Shown here piece by piece: positions 37,358 to 44,488 of a DNA stretch of 64,000 nucleotides. The notes under the pieces are model-generated. The model was not told the origin of the DNA and did no database searches. It saw nothing but the letters and a program-made list of their open reading frames with translations. The DNA lies in the NCBI RefSeq assembly GCF_900129315.1, contig NZ_FQUS01000019.1:1-64000 (forward strand), given 5' to 3'. This stretch comes from Fodinibius roseus (GTDB lineage: Bacteria > Bacteroidota > Rhodothermia > Balneolales > Balneolaceae). A program made the translations under genes and the position numbers. How positions within the stretch are numbered: position 1 is the stretch's first letter; each line of letters starts with the position of its first letter.

Positions 37358-39175
37358 ATGGAACTTGCACCTATCGACTGGACCATAATCGGAGCCTATC
37401 TGCTCTTTTCTGTTATCATTGGACTGGTGGTGGCCCGTCAGGCGGGTAAGAGCTCACAACAGTATTTTGCGGCGGGCAAAAACATGCCGTGGTGGCTGCT
37501 CGGTATTTCCATGGTGGCCACAACCTTTTCCACGGATACTCCCAACCTGGTGGCAAATATCGTGCGCACCGACGGGGTTTCGGGGAACTGGGTCTGGTGG
37601 GCGTTCCTGCTGACCGGCATGCTTACGGTCTTTGTTTACGCCCACCTCTGGAAACGCTCGGGTGTATTGACCGACGTTGAGTTTTATGAGCTGCGCTATA
37701 GCGGGAAAATGGCGGCGTTTTTGCGCGGCTTCCGGGCGATATATCTTGGTTTTGTCTTCAATGTGGTCATCATGGCTACGGTGTCGCTGGCTGCCATTAA
37801 GATTGCCGGCGTGCTTATGGGACTAAGTCCCGTAGAGACCGTCGTGATCGGAGGCATCGTAACGGTGATATACAGTACGCTCGGAGGACTTAAGGGAGTT
37901 TTGTTTACCGATTTTTTCCAGTTTTTCCTGGCGATCGGCGGAAGTATTATCGCTGCCTATGTAGCGCTTAACCACCCGCAGGTGGGTGGTTTCGAGGGAC
38001 TGTTTCAACATCCTGAAGTGGTTGGCCAGCTGAATATTCTACCTGATTTCAATGACCCCGCCCAGGCTCTCGGAGTCTTTATTATCCCGTTGGCGGTGCA
38101 GTGGTGGAGTGTGTACTATCCCGGGGCGGAACCGGGGGGCGGTGGCTATATTGCCCAGCGCATGTTTGCCGCCAAAGATGAGAACAATTCGATTGCAGCG
38201 GTTTTCTTTTTCAATGCCGCCCACTATGCCCTGCGACCCTGGCCCTGGATTATTGTCGGACTCTGCTCGATTATCGTTTTCCCGGATATCGCCTCCATGA
38301 AGGAAGCCTTTCCGGATGCCGCTTCGGTGGCCGGCGACGATATGGGCTATGCCGCCATGCTTACCTTCATTCCGACCGGATGGCTGGGACTCGTTGTCGC
38401 TTCGTTGACCGCCGCCTATATGTCGACGATTTCGACCCACCTGAACTGGGGCTCATCCTACCTGGTCAATGATTTCTATCAGCGATTTATCAATCCCGCC
38501 AGCTCAGAGAAGGAACTGGTGATGGTGGGACGTATTTCTACGGTCCTCTTAATGGTCGTAGCCGGGGGATTAGCCCTGCTGCTGCAGGACGCGCTCGGAA
38601 GTTTTCAGATTTTACTGCAGATCGGGGCCGGGACCGGGCTGCTGTTTATCCTGCGATGGTTCTGGTGGCGGATTAACGCCGGAAGTGAGATAGCGGCGAT
38701 GGTCATTTCCTTCGTTATTGCGGTCTACTTTCAGTTTTTCCACGGTTACACCGGACTCCCGGAGCTGACCGGGTGGGAGCAGGTCGTGATCGGGGTGGCT
38801 ATCACCACTATTGGCTGGATATCTGTCACGTACATGGTTCGTCCTACCTCCCAGAAAACGCTGCTGCATTTTTATGAGGTTGCACGTCCCGGCGGGCCCG
38901 GCTGGCAGCGCGTCCTGGATATCGCCGAACAGGCGGGCAGGGAAGTGCAGGTCTACAAAGATGAAGCCTGGCGGGTGCCCCAGGGGATCTTCTGCATGGT
39001 CCTGGGATCGGTTGCGGTGTACGGGGCGCTTTTTGCCACCGGCTACTGGATTTACGGCCGCTGGATCCTGGCCGGGTTCATTACCGTCGTTGCCGTGGCT
39101 GCCAGCGTGATGCTCTTTAAAGCCTGGCGTAAACTCATTACCATAGGGCCCGAAGATGAAGAGCTGTACGAATGA
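37358..39175 (+). CDS. Sodium:solute symporter family protein
   Basis: A 605-residue membrane protein of the SSS family with about 13-14 spans. The N-terminal part reads WTIIGAYLLFSVIIGLVVAR, with QYFAAGKNMPWWLLGISMVA, the typical first two spans, followed by TTFSTDTPNLVANIVR. The centre has YSTLGGLKGVLFTDFFQFF, the SSS signature, and the sodium-site-like stretch VASLTAAYMSTISTHLNWG. The substrate cannot be told; relatives carry sugars, myo-inositol, amino acids or organic acids. An isomerase-like exported protein gene converges on it six bases downstream. Confidence 0.9.
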   Translation: MELAPIDWTIIGAYLLFSVIIGLVVARQAGKSSQQYFAAGKNMPWWLLGISMVATTFSTDTPNLVANIVRTDGVSGNWVWWAFLLTGMLTVFVYAHLWKRSGVLTDVEFYELRYSGKMAAFLRGFRAIYLGFVFNVVIMATVSLAAIKIAGVLMGLSPVETVVIGGIVTVIYSTLGGLKGVLFTDFFQFFLAIGGSIIAAYVALNHPQVGGFEGLFQHPEVVGQLNILPDFNDPAQALGVFIIPLAVQWWSVYYPGAEPGGGGYIAQRMFAAKDENNSIAAVFFFNAAHYALRPWPWIIVGLCSIIVFPDIASMKEAFPDAASVAGDDMGYAAMLTFIPTGWLGLVVASLTAAYMSTISTHLNWGSSYLVNDFYQRFINPASSEKELVMVGRISTVLLMVVAGGLALLLQDALGSFQILLQIGAGTGLLFILRWFWWRINAGSEIAAMVISFVIAVYFQFFHGYTGLPELTGWEQVVIGVAITTIGWISVTYMVRPTSQKTLLHFYEVARPGGPGWQRVLDIAEQAGREVQVYKDEAWRVPQGIFCMVLGSVAVYGALFATGYWIYGRWILAGFITVVAVAASVMLFKAWRKLITIGPEDEELYE

Positions 39176-39181
39176 TCCGGG

Positions 39182-40129
39182 CTACACCCCCGCTTTTTCC
39201 ATTACGCCCAACGTTTTGTGGAGGCCTGTCTCGGCAATTTTCTGAAGATCCTGTTCCCAGTAGTTCGGATTGTAGAGTTCCAGGGAAATACAGCCGCGGA
39301 AGCCGGTCTTTTTTAGGTCGCTTAAAATGTGCGGGAGGGGAAGTACACCGTCTCCCGGGAATACGCGATGCTTATCCTCAAGCTGATCGACTCCGGGAGC
39401 GCCCGGAGCATCGGCAAATTGAAAGATCGCCATGGCTGTCCCGTCGAGGAGCGGTAACCCGTTGAATCCGCCCTGGCTTATATACATGTGAAAGGTATCG
39501 GGGATAATCTTTGCTTCCGGGTGGTCTGCATTGAGCGCAATAGCGGCGGCCTCGCCCATCGTTTTGAGAGGGAAGAACTTCACAAACACGAGGGCAGGTT
39601 TAATATTGTAATCTGATATTCCTATTTCGATGATATCCCGGTAGCGGTCGGTAACCCAGCGCAAGTCGTAGTTTTCGCCTACAGTATTGGGAATCGTTTG
39701 AATATGTTCTGAGCCGATATCGGAAGCCATGCGCATCCGGCGCCGGGTATCTTTGAGCGAGGCCTTCCACTTTTCTTCCGTGGGAGGGAGGGCATTCCAC
39801 AGGCCGATGACACTGGGCACAAACAAGCCGCGATCTTTGATCTCTTTGCCCAGCTCCCGGAGATCGCCGCCTTTTTCTTCGAATTCTTCCAGCTCTCCAT
39901 CCCAGGGTTCGATCGCATCGAAGCCGGCTTCGGAAGCGATTTTAATTTTATCCCGGAGATTGGCCGGACGAATGGTAGCCGTATCCAGGCAGAGGGGCCA
40001 GGGGCTCCTGCCATCCTGGTATCGCTTTTCCTGGCGCCTGAAATCCTGACTGTCCGCCTCAGAGCTGTGCATGAGGGTACTGCCTACGATGCCTGCTGAA
40101 GTAAGAGAGAAAAAAGTTTTGCGATCCAT
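39182..40129 (-). CDS. Exported sugar phosphate isomerase/epimerase-like TIM-barrel protein
   Basis: A 315-residue protein with an N-terminal export signal (MDRKTFFSLTSAGIVGSTLM; resembles a Tat leader but has RK, not RR) and a TIM barrel of the AP-endonuclease-2 / xylose-isomerase-like family. Barrel motifs include KIASEAGFDAIEPWDGEL, the metal-binding-type stretch HPEAKIIPDTFHMYIS, and GFRGCISLELYNPNY near the end. Members isomerise or epimerise sugars and related compounds, often in the periplasm of Bacteroidota. Its convergent neighbour is a sodium:solute symporter, so a link to the same substrate is possible but not shown. Confidence 0.82.
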   Translation of the reverse strand: MDRKTFFSLTSAGIVGSTLMHSSEADSQDFRRQEKRYQDGRSPWPLCLDTATIRPANLRDKIKIASEAGFDAIEPWDGELEEFEEKGGDLRELGKEIKDRGLFVPSVIGLWNALPPTEEKWKASLKDTRRRMRMASDIGSEHIQTIPNTVGENYDLRWVTDRYRDIIEIGISDYNIKPALVFVKFFPLKTMGEAAAIALNADHPEAKIIPDTFHMYISQGGFNGLPLLDGTAMAIFQFADAPGAPGVDQLEDKHRVFPGDGVLPLPHILSDLKKTGFRGCISLELYNPNYWEQDLQKIAETGLHKTLGVMEKAGV

Positions 40130-40664
40130 ATTCTATTGTGTGTTGAAGATTATTATCGGATTATCGTTCTACCTGTATAATTAATTTATTCAGGTCGTTG
40201 TATTAATTACCAGACTTACAGAGGCCACCACAAATATCGTGTCACCCTGAAGTCAGTCCATGTTTTTGCAAAAAATAAGGCTACAGGTTTCTTCTGCATC
40301 ATTGCAATAGCCAGAGATATATAAAATCTATTTTACTAAATTCGAAATTTTAAAATCACGATTCCATGATGTTTTTACACTATCGCGACACAGGGATGAA
40401 CCGGTCCCCCCCTGGGATGTTGTACGGCCTGTTCATCGGATCCCGGGGTTCACAGCCAGATCAGACGGACTTAAGAATAAGTACAGTACCCTGTAAAACA
40501 AGCGTATCCGGGAACGAAAGGCCAGGATGAGACGGGCTAACGAATGTATCGCGAAATCTGCGGCGGCTCTGCCTCGAAGACCTGCATGATGGGTTGATTC
40601 CAAAAATACTAATGGCTATATAACACTCTTTTCTCAAAAGACGGCTATAAAATACCGAGCTTCT
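40130..40664. other. Gene-free interval between isomerase-like gene and small-protein cluster
   Basis: About 535 bases, A/T-rich in the first half. No convincing coding frame, RNA gene or strong hairpin was found. The flanking genes diverge, so promoters for both are expected here. Confidence 0.4.
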
Positions 40665-41027
40665 ATGAAACAACAGATTACGGCTATCATTGAAAAGGTA
40701 ACGATTGACAAAACAACGCTGGAGTTAGTTGAACCGGCGGATATCGCACTTGAATTTTCGGCTATAGATACCGGTGGGGGCTTCCGTGATCCGATCCTTG
40801 ACTTCGCGTATGAGCTGGTGCTTGTGAACGCGACGATGACTGAAGAGACTACTCATCATATCGTGCTTGATATTCGGGAGCCGGATGACAGGAAAAATAG
40901 GTTGTCCATTGCATATGACGGCATATTAAAGCAAAAATCCGGGGAACCCCTTGCGGGTATTGGACGATTGCAAGATGGGAAGGTGACGCCTGAGGTGGTG
41001 AAGTTTATTATGCGCTGTCTGCGCTAA
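40665..41027 (+). CDS. Conserved-looking hypothetical protein, 120 aa
   Basis: A soluble 120-residue protein that I do not recognise. It has no signal or membrane span and reads like an alternating alpha/beta domain: MKQQITAIIEKVTIDKTTLE, an FSAIDTGGGFRDPILDF turn, then VLDIREPDD and VVKFIMRCLR at the end. It is the first of a row of small plus-strand genes (membrane protein, DUF1328 protein, unknown 167-aa protein). Codon use looks like that of neighbouring genes, which supports a real gene. Confidence 0.6.
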   Translation: MKQQITAIIEKVTIDKTTLELVEPADIALEFSAIDTGGGFRDPILDFAYELVLVNATMTEETTHHIVLDIREPDDRKNRLSIAYDGILKQKSGEPLAGIGRLQDGKVTPEVVKFIMRCLR

Positions 41028-41120
41028 AGGGGAGGGATAAGCCCGCTCTAACAGTTTTTTCGGAACAAAAAAGATTCACTGTCACTACAATACTCAAACC
41101 TAACAATAGGAGCACGCGAT

Positions 41121-41321
41121 ATGGAGAAGTTGGGATATCTTATTTCAATTGTTGGCTTAATCGGACTTGTATACACCGGCATCAACTACATCAATAATAC
41201 AGAACATGTAAGCGCTTTGGGACTTGAGGTTACTGTCAGCCAGGGGGATCCGATGCCGATGATTATTTCAGCAGTGGTTTTAATAGCAGGGACTTTAATA
41301 GCATTTGCCGCTAAAAAATAA
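41121..41321 (+). CDS. Small two-span membrane protein, 66 aa
   Basis: A 66-residue protein with two hydrophobic stretches: about residues 5-25 (LGYLISIVGLIGLVYTGINY) and about 45-64 (MPMIISAVVLIAGTLIAFAA), joined by a polar loop containing SALGLEVTVSQGDP. The layout is like the DUF3185 group of small membrane proteins, but I am not certain of that. A clear ribosome-binding sequence AATAGGAGCA precedes the ATG. It lies 16 bases before the DUF1328 gene, so the two are probably one transcript. Confidence 0.7.
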   Translation: MEKLGYLISIVGLIGLVYTGINYINNTEHVSALGLEVTVSQGDPMPMIISAVVLIAGTLIAFAAKK

Positions 41322-41337
41322 ATAATCGGAGGTTATT

Positions 41338-41499
41338 ATGCTACGGTGGACGATTACTTTTTTAATTATTGCTGTCATTGCTGCTATCCTGGGGTTCGGT
41401 GGTATTGCGGGAGCCGCTGCCGGGATCGCAGAAATACTTTTTTATATTTTCCTGGTTCTGTTCGTCCTTTCTCTTATTTTTGGACGCGGTCGCGTATGA
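41338..41499 (+). CDS. DUF1328 (YtjA-like) small membrane protein, 53 aa
   Basis: A 53-residue protein, short enough to be missed easily. It begins [20 protein letters not shown], continues [15 protein letters not shown] and ends in a second span followed by FGRGRV. This is the DUF1328/YtjA pattern: two membrane spans with a Gly/Ala-rich turn and a basic tail. GGAGG at 41328-41332 lies five bases before the ATG. The function of the family is unknown; E. coli YtjA is a small inner-membrane protein. It shares the transcript of the 66-aa gene, and a hairpin follows ten bases after its stop. Confidence 0.85.
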   Translation: MLRWTITFLIIAVIAAILGFGGIAGAAAGIAEILFYIFLVLFVLSLIFGRGRV

Positions 41500-41508
41500 T
41501 CCGGCGAT

Positions 41509-41530
41509 TTGTTCCCAAAATCGGGAACAA
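41509..41530 (+). terminator. Hairpin after DUF1328 gene
   Basis: TTGTTCCC (41509-41516) and GGGAACAA (41523-41530) form a perfect 8-bp stem with loop AAAATC, ten bases after the stop codon. No T-run follows, so termination would be weak or Rho-assisted. Confidence 0.45.
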
Positions 41531-41690
41531 GCTATATCATTCTGGACTATACAATATATAAGACGAACCGAAGGAATGACGATACGGCCGGCAGGGATGC
41601 AGAATATGGCCGGGAGAGTTTATTTCGAGGGCCTGTATACAGATAGATGAGCGGGGGATTTTGAAATCGTAAGTAGCGAATATAACAGAT

Positions 41691-42194
41691 ATGTATATCA
41701 TCGACAGCGATCAACAACTTTCTTTGATTAAGGAAATGAAGCAGCTTCGTAAAGACAGCACCAATTACGAGGTGTATTATCATCATCCTTATTCGAATCA
41801 AATGTGGAAGAGTTTCTTTCCGCTTTCTGACGGAGAGACATTGGGACCTAAGCTGATGCGTCACGAGCCCCTGCCCACCGGTATTGATGAGTGTTTGCAT
41901 ATTTGTCTGACAGAGGAGGTCCATGCAAATGCCGTAGGATTAGGTATTGAATGGTCCGCTAATACGGCACTTTGGCCGCATATTATCAAAACACTTGAAA
42001 AGAACTACTCTCATTATCTTCGGGGACAACTAAAGCTTTTTTTAAACCATCTTAATATGGGGGAAGTGGAGGTCCCGGAAAGACAGGAAGAACCATCCCC
42101 TTCGACGATGCCTAATATTACAAGTGAAGAGCTTAATAACTTGATATGGCGTTCCCGGAAAATACGTATGAAACGCTTCTTCGTATTAAGATAG
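41691..42194 (+). CDS. Hypothetical protein, 167 aa
   Basis: I do not recognise this protein. It is soluble, without signal or membrane span. The first 115 residues look like a compact domain: DSDQQLSLIKEMKQLRKDS, YYHHPYSNQMWKSFFPLSDG, and IDECLHICLTEEVHANAVGL with GIEWSANTALWPHII and a helical LKLFLNHLNMGEVEV. A polar linker follows, and the last 20 residues are basic (RSRKIRMKRFFVLR), which might reflect a frameshift at the end. Downstream DNA looks like decayed coding sequence (see 42334-42603). Confidence 0.6.
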   Translation: MYIIDSDQQLSLIKEMKQLRKDSTNYEVYYHHPYSNQMWKSFFPLSDGETLGPKLMRHEPLPTGIDECLHICLTEEVHANAVGLGIEWSANTALWPHIIKTLEKNYSHYLRGQLKLFLNHLNMGEVEVPERQEEPSPSTMPNITSEELNNLIWRSRKIRMKRFFVLR

Positions 42195-42333
42195 GCTCGA
42201 TAGCTTTTTGCATATCTTCTCGGTCCAACTGTTCTATTTTATTTCCATTTTCCAAGCAAGCTGGTGTTGTCTGCGCCGGGTTGCAGCCATTAATATACCT
42301 GAACGAACATCGTTACATGTGTTCAGGAAGTAG

Positions 42334-42603
42334 AGAGATCCCCGCTGTGGACGTTGGAGATGGTGCAAATTAACCGACGATCAGCTTGAGAGTCTTGGTT
42401 TACGTATGGCTCATTTGCAATGCTACGTAGACCCGCACAATGTGATCCTGGGATGTACGGTGTCACTGACTGAGCCTTTACCGGGCTTTACGGATGCGCT
42501 GAGTGACTGCCTCTCATCATATGCGAATCCTTACCTGGCATCTGACAAAGTTCAAAAACAGTTTTTCATGCCGGAATTGGCCCCCACCAGGTCTATTGGA
42601 TAA
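42334..42603 (+). pseudogene. Possible remnant of a gene
   Basis: An open frame of 89 codons after a TAG, with no start codon before Met at 42406. It opens with RDPRCGRWRWCKLTDDQLES, which looks like a zinc-ribbon or cysteine-containing domain, and continues LRMAHLQCYVDPHNVILGC. From the ATG it would make 65 residues (to 42603). The lack of a start upstream of the most protein-like part, and other broken frames between 42195 and 42333, suggest a truncated or frameshifted gene. The 195-base stretch before it has nothing else I can name. Confidence 0.35.
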
Positions 42604-42720
42604 ATCCAAAGAGAGCTGCTATTTTAAACAAAATCGATAGTTCATATTGATCAGTAAAGAAGTTAACTTACGAGCGTATCGATCACTGAAGTTAATTGGC
42701 ATCACGAAATTATAGCACGA

Positions 42721-43095
42721 ATGATTCAAGAATATCTCAATTCTGTTGAAAAATTTATTGTCGTCGGCGACCGTGTACTTATTAAGCCGCGGGACCTGGA
42801 GACCCGAACTAAAAGCGGGCTTGTACTACCCGCTACCGTCAAGGAAAAAGAGGATATTCACAGCGGATATGTGGTTAAGACCGGGCCGGGATATCCCATC
42901 CCTTCCAATGAAATTGATGAATCGTGGAAAGAGGATACGAATGAGACAAAATACATTGGCATGCAGGCAGTGGAAGGAGACCTGGCTATCTTTTTGAAGG
43001 ATCAGACCCATGAAATTGAGTTTGAAGACGAGAAGTACCTTATTTGTCCCCACGGGGCTATCCTGTTGTTAATCCGGGATGAAATGGCTCTTTAA
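42721..43095 (+). CDS. Divergent GroES/Cpn10-like protein
   Basis: A 124-residue protein with a Cpn10-type beta-barrel: IVVGDRVLIKPRDLETRTKS then GLVLPATVKEKEDIHSGYVV, later AVEGDLAIFLKDQTHEIEFE and a final strand KYLICPHGAILLLIRDE. These correspond to the start, mobile loop and end of GroES. It has an insertion (about residues 60-85, SNEIDESWKEDTNETKYIG) and no groEL gene next to it, so it is an additional GroES-like protein and not the standard co-chaperonin. Whether it binds GroEL is unknown. Confidence 0.8.
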   Translation: MIQEYLNSVEKFIVVGDRVLIKPRDLETRTKSGLVLPATVKEKEDIHSGYVVKTGPGYPIPSNEIDESWKEDTNETKYIGMQAVEGDLAIFLKDQTHEIEFEDEKYLICPHGAILLLIRDEMAL

Positions 43096-43118
43096 AGTAT
43101 CAGACCGATATTTGTTAT

Positions 43119-43298
43119 ATGGCAATGAGCGATAAAGTTAAGTCTGGGAGGTCTTCTCGAGCGGAAGGGGTGCCGCATCGGTGCCCATATTGTGGCTCAA
43201 AAGCTCCGCTGGTGTGGGTACACGGGCATGGACAATGCGCCCAATGTGGCATCAATGTTGAGGAATGTTGCCGCGGGGAGCAGTGCAACGGGGATTAA
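43119..43298 (+). CDS. Small cysteine-rich zinc-ribbon protein, 59 aa
   Basis: A 59-residue frame starting MAMSDKVKSGRSS with CPYCGSKAPLVWVHGHGQC at about residues 22-40, then CAQCGINVEECCRGEQC at 40-56. Cys22, Cys25, Cys40 and Cys43 form two CxxC pairs, a treble-clef or zinc-ribbon-like site; three more cysteines (50, 51, 56) and His35/His37 could bind another metal. There is no clear ribosome-binding site, and a second ATG six bases later is possible. It begins 23 bases after the GroES-like gene, so the two may be translated from one mRNA. I do not know its function. Confidence 0.65.
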   Translation: MAMSDKVKSGRSSRAEGVPHRCPYCGSKAPLVWVHGHGQCAQCGINVEECCRGEQCNGD

Positions 43299-43309
43299 AT
43301 AGTCAGGTG

Positions 43310-43945
43310 TCAGGTGAATGTATGTTCTTCAACCGAGAATATCCGTCCGCACAGATCGAGCTCTTCCGGGTTATTGGAAGCAATGATTAACAGCTTCGAA
43401 GGGTTGTCCTGAAAACGCTGGGAAATATCGATTATCAATGATTTGCCAGCCTCATCCAGATTAGAGCCCGGTTCATCCAGTAACAGAATATCCGGCTGAT
43501 GGAAAAGGGCCGCTGCAAGCCGCAGTCGTTGTTGTTGTCCCGTTGAAAGATTCCCGTAGGGTTGATCCGATACTGCCCGGAGCCCTGTTTTGCGGATCCA
43601 TTCTTCAACCGGTTGAGATGCCTTATCTTGTGGGTTGCGAACGGCGGATAAAAAATGAAGATTCTCCAGGCAGCTTAATTCGTCGTATAGATTTATATAG
43701 GGTGCGGCGTATCCCAGCCGGTGCCGAAGCTGCTCTTTGGTGAGTGGTTCGGATTCGTCTGTCCACACAATGTTTCCCCGGGTGGGAGAAAGTAATCCGC
43801 CCATGCACTTCAGCAAGGTCGATTTGCCGGATCCGTTAGCCCCGGAAATACCCAATGGATCTCCTGAATATTCCAATGAGAGATCCCGGAGAATCATTTT
43901 GGATCCAAACGATTTGTGCAGCCGTTTAATTTGTAGCGTAATCAT
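43310..43945 (-). CDS. ccmA: ABC transporter ATP-binding protein, CcmA-like
   Basis: A 211-residue ATPase counted from ATG 43945; an in-frame extension upstream to 44194 lacks family similarity and is rejected. Walker A GANGSGKSTLL (about residues 36-46), signature LSTGQQQRLRLA and Walker B ILLLDEPGSNLD are clear. The short length and the sequence around MITLQIKRLHKSFGSKMIL fit CcmA, the ATPase of the heme/cytochrome c maturation exporter CcmAB. ccmB and ccmC are not adjacent in this window, so another small ABC system remains possible. Confidence 0.75.
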   Translation of the reverse strand: MITLQIKRLHKSFGSKMILRDLSLEYSGDPLGISGANGSGKSTLLKCMGGLLSPTRGNIVWTDESEPLTKEQLRHRLGYAAPYINLYDELSCLENLHFLSAVRNPQDKASQPVEEWIRKTGLRAVSDQPYGNLSTGQQQRLRLAAALFHQPDILLLDEPGSNLDEAGKSLIIDISQRFQDNPSKLLIIASNNPEELDLCGRIFSVEEHTFT

Positions 43946-44488
43946 AGCCAAAGGTAAAAAGTACAAATGGGAAACCGTAAAATTTAACGGTATTTTATTC
44001 GTTAAGAATCCTGAACAGGAAAGGTAACGATTAACCGTTTTTACCCCCAAAGCCCAGGGAGCCCGGGGAAGCCTTCGCTTTCCCGAATGTGTATGGATAC
44101 GGCAGTGCCGGCAGGCGCATTCTCCTTGCCCGCCCGTTTTGCGAGGCCCTGGTATTGAAAACGGTTTGGGTCTTTGTACAGGGGGCCATTTCACGGGGAA
44201 ATAATTTGTTAGGTTAAATGTTATAATATCGATAATTCTTGCTGCCAGGTGCCATAGCAGTATACTGTATGTTCTCTATGAGAAGAAATACGGGTTGTGA
44301 GGATTCCCGCGCAAGAACTGTTGCGGTCACCCTGACGGGAGTCTATTTTTCAGCAATCAATATTTCATAAGATTCTCAGGATTTAACATATTGCCATGTT
44401 CTTCGGTTGTACCGTACGGATTTCTCACCCCGACTGCCGGGAACTTTTGAAATGCAGGTTAACAGACTTTCAGCCGACAATATATTTA
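43946..44488. other. Intergenic region between CcmA-like gene and acidic-protein gene
   Basis: About 540 bases between divergent genes. No convincing coding sequence. A small hairpin ACCGT-N8-ACGGT occurs near 43974-43991 and G/C-rich stretches near 44045-44115. An in-frame ATG at 44396 could extend the next gene by 31 residues. Confidence 0.4.

Noticed and set aside
40461-40673. 70-codon minus-strand frame before the 120-aa gene
   Set aside because: Overlaps the start of the next gene, no ribosome-binding site, no protein-like pattern.
42146-42373. 75-codon plus-strand frame overlapping the end of the 167-aa gene
   Set aside because: Mixed hydrophobic and cysteine-containing sequence without a plausible start signal; more likely part of decayed DNA.
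43946-44194. N-terminal extension of the CcmA-like ATPase
   Set aside because: The extra 83 residues are rich in Pro, Arg and Cys with no family match; ATPase similarity begins exactly at the ATG at 43945.
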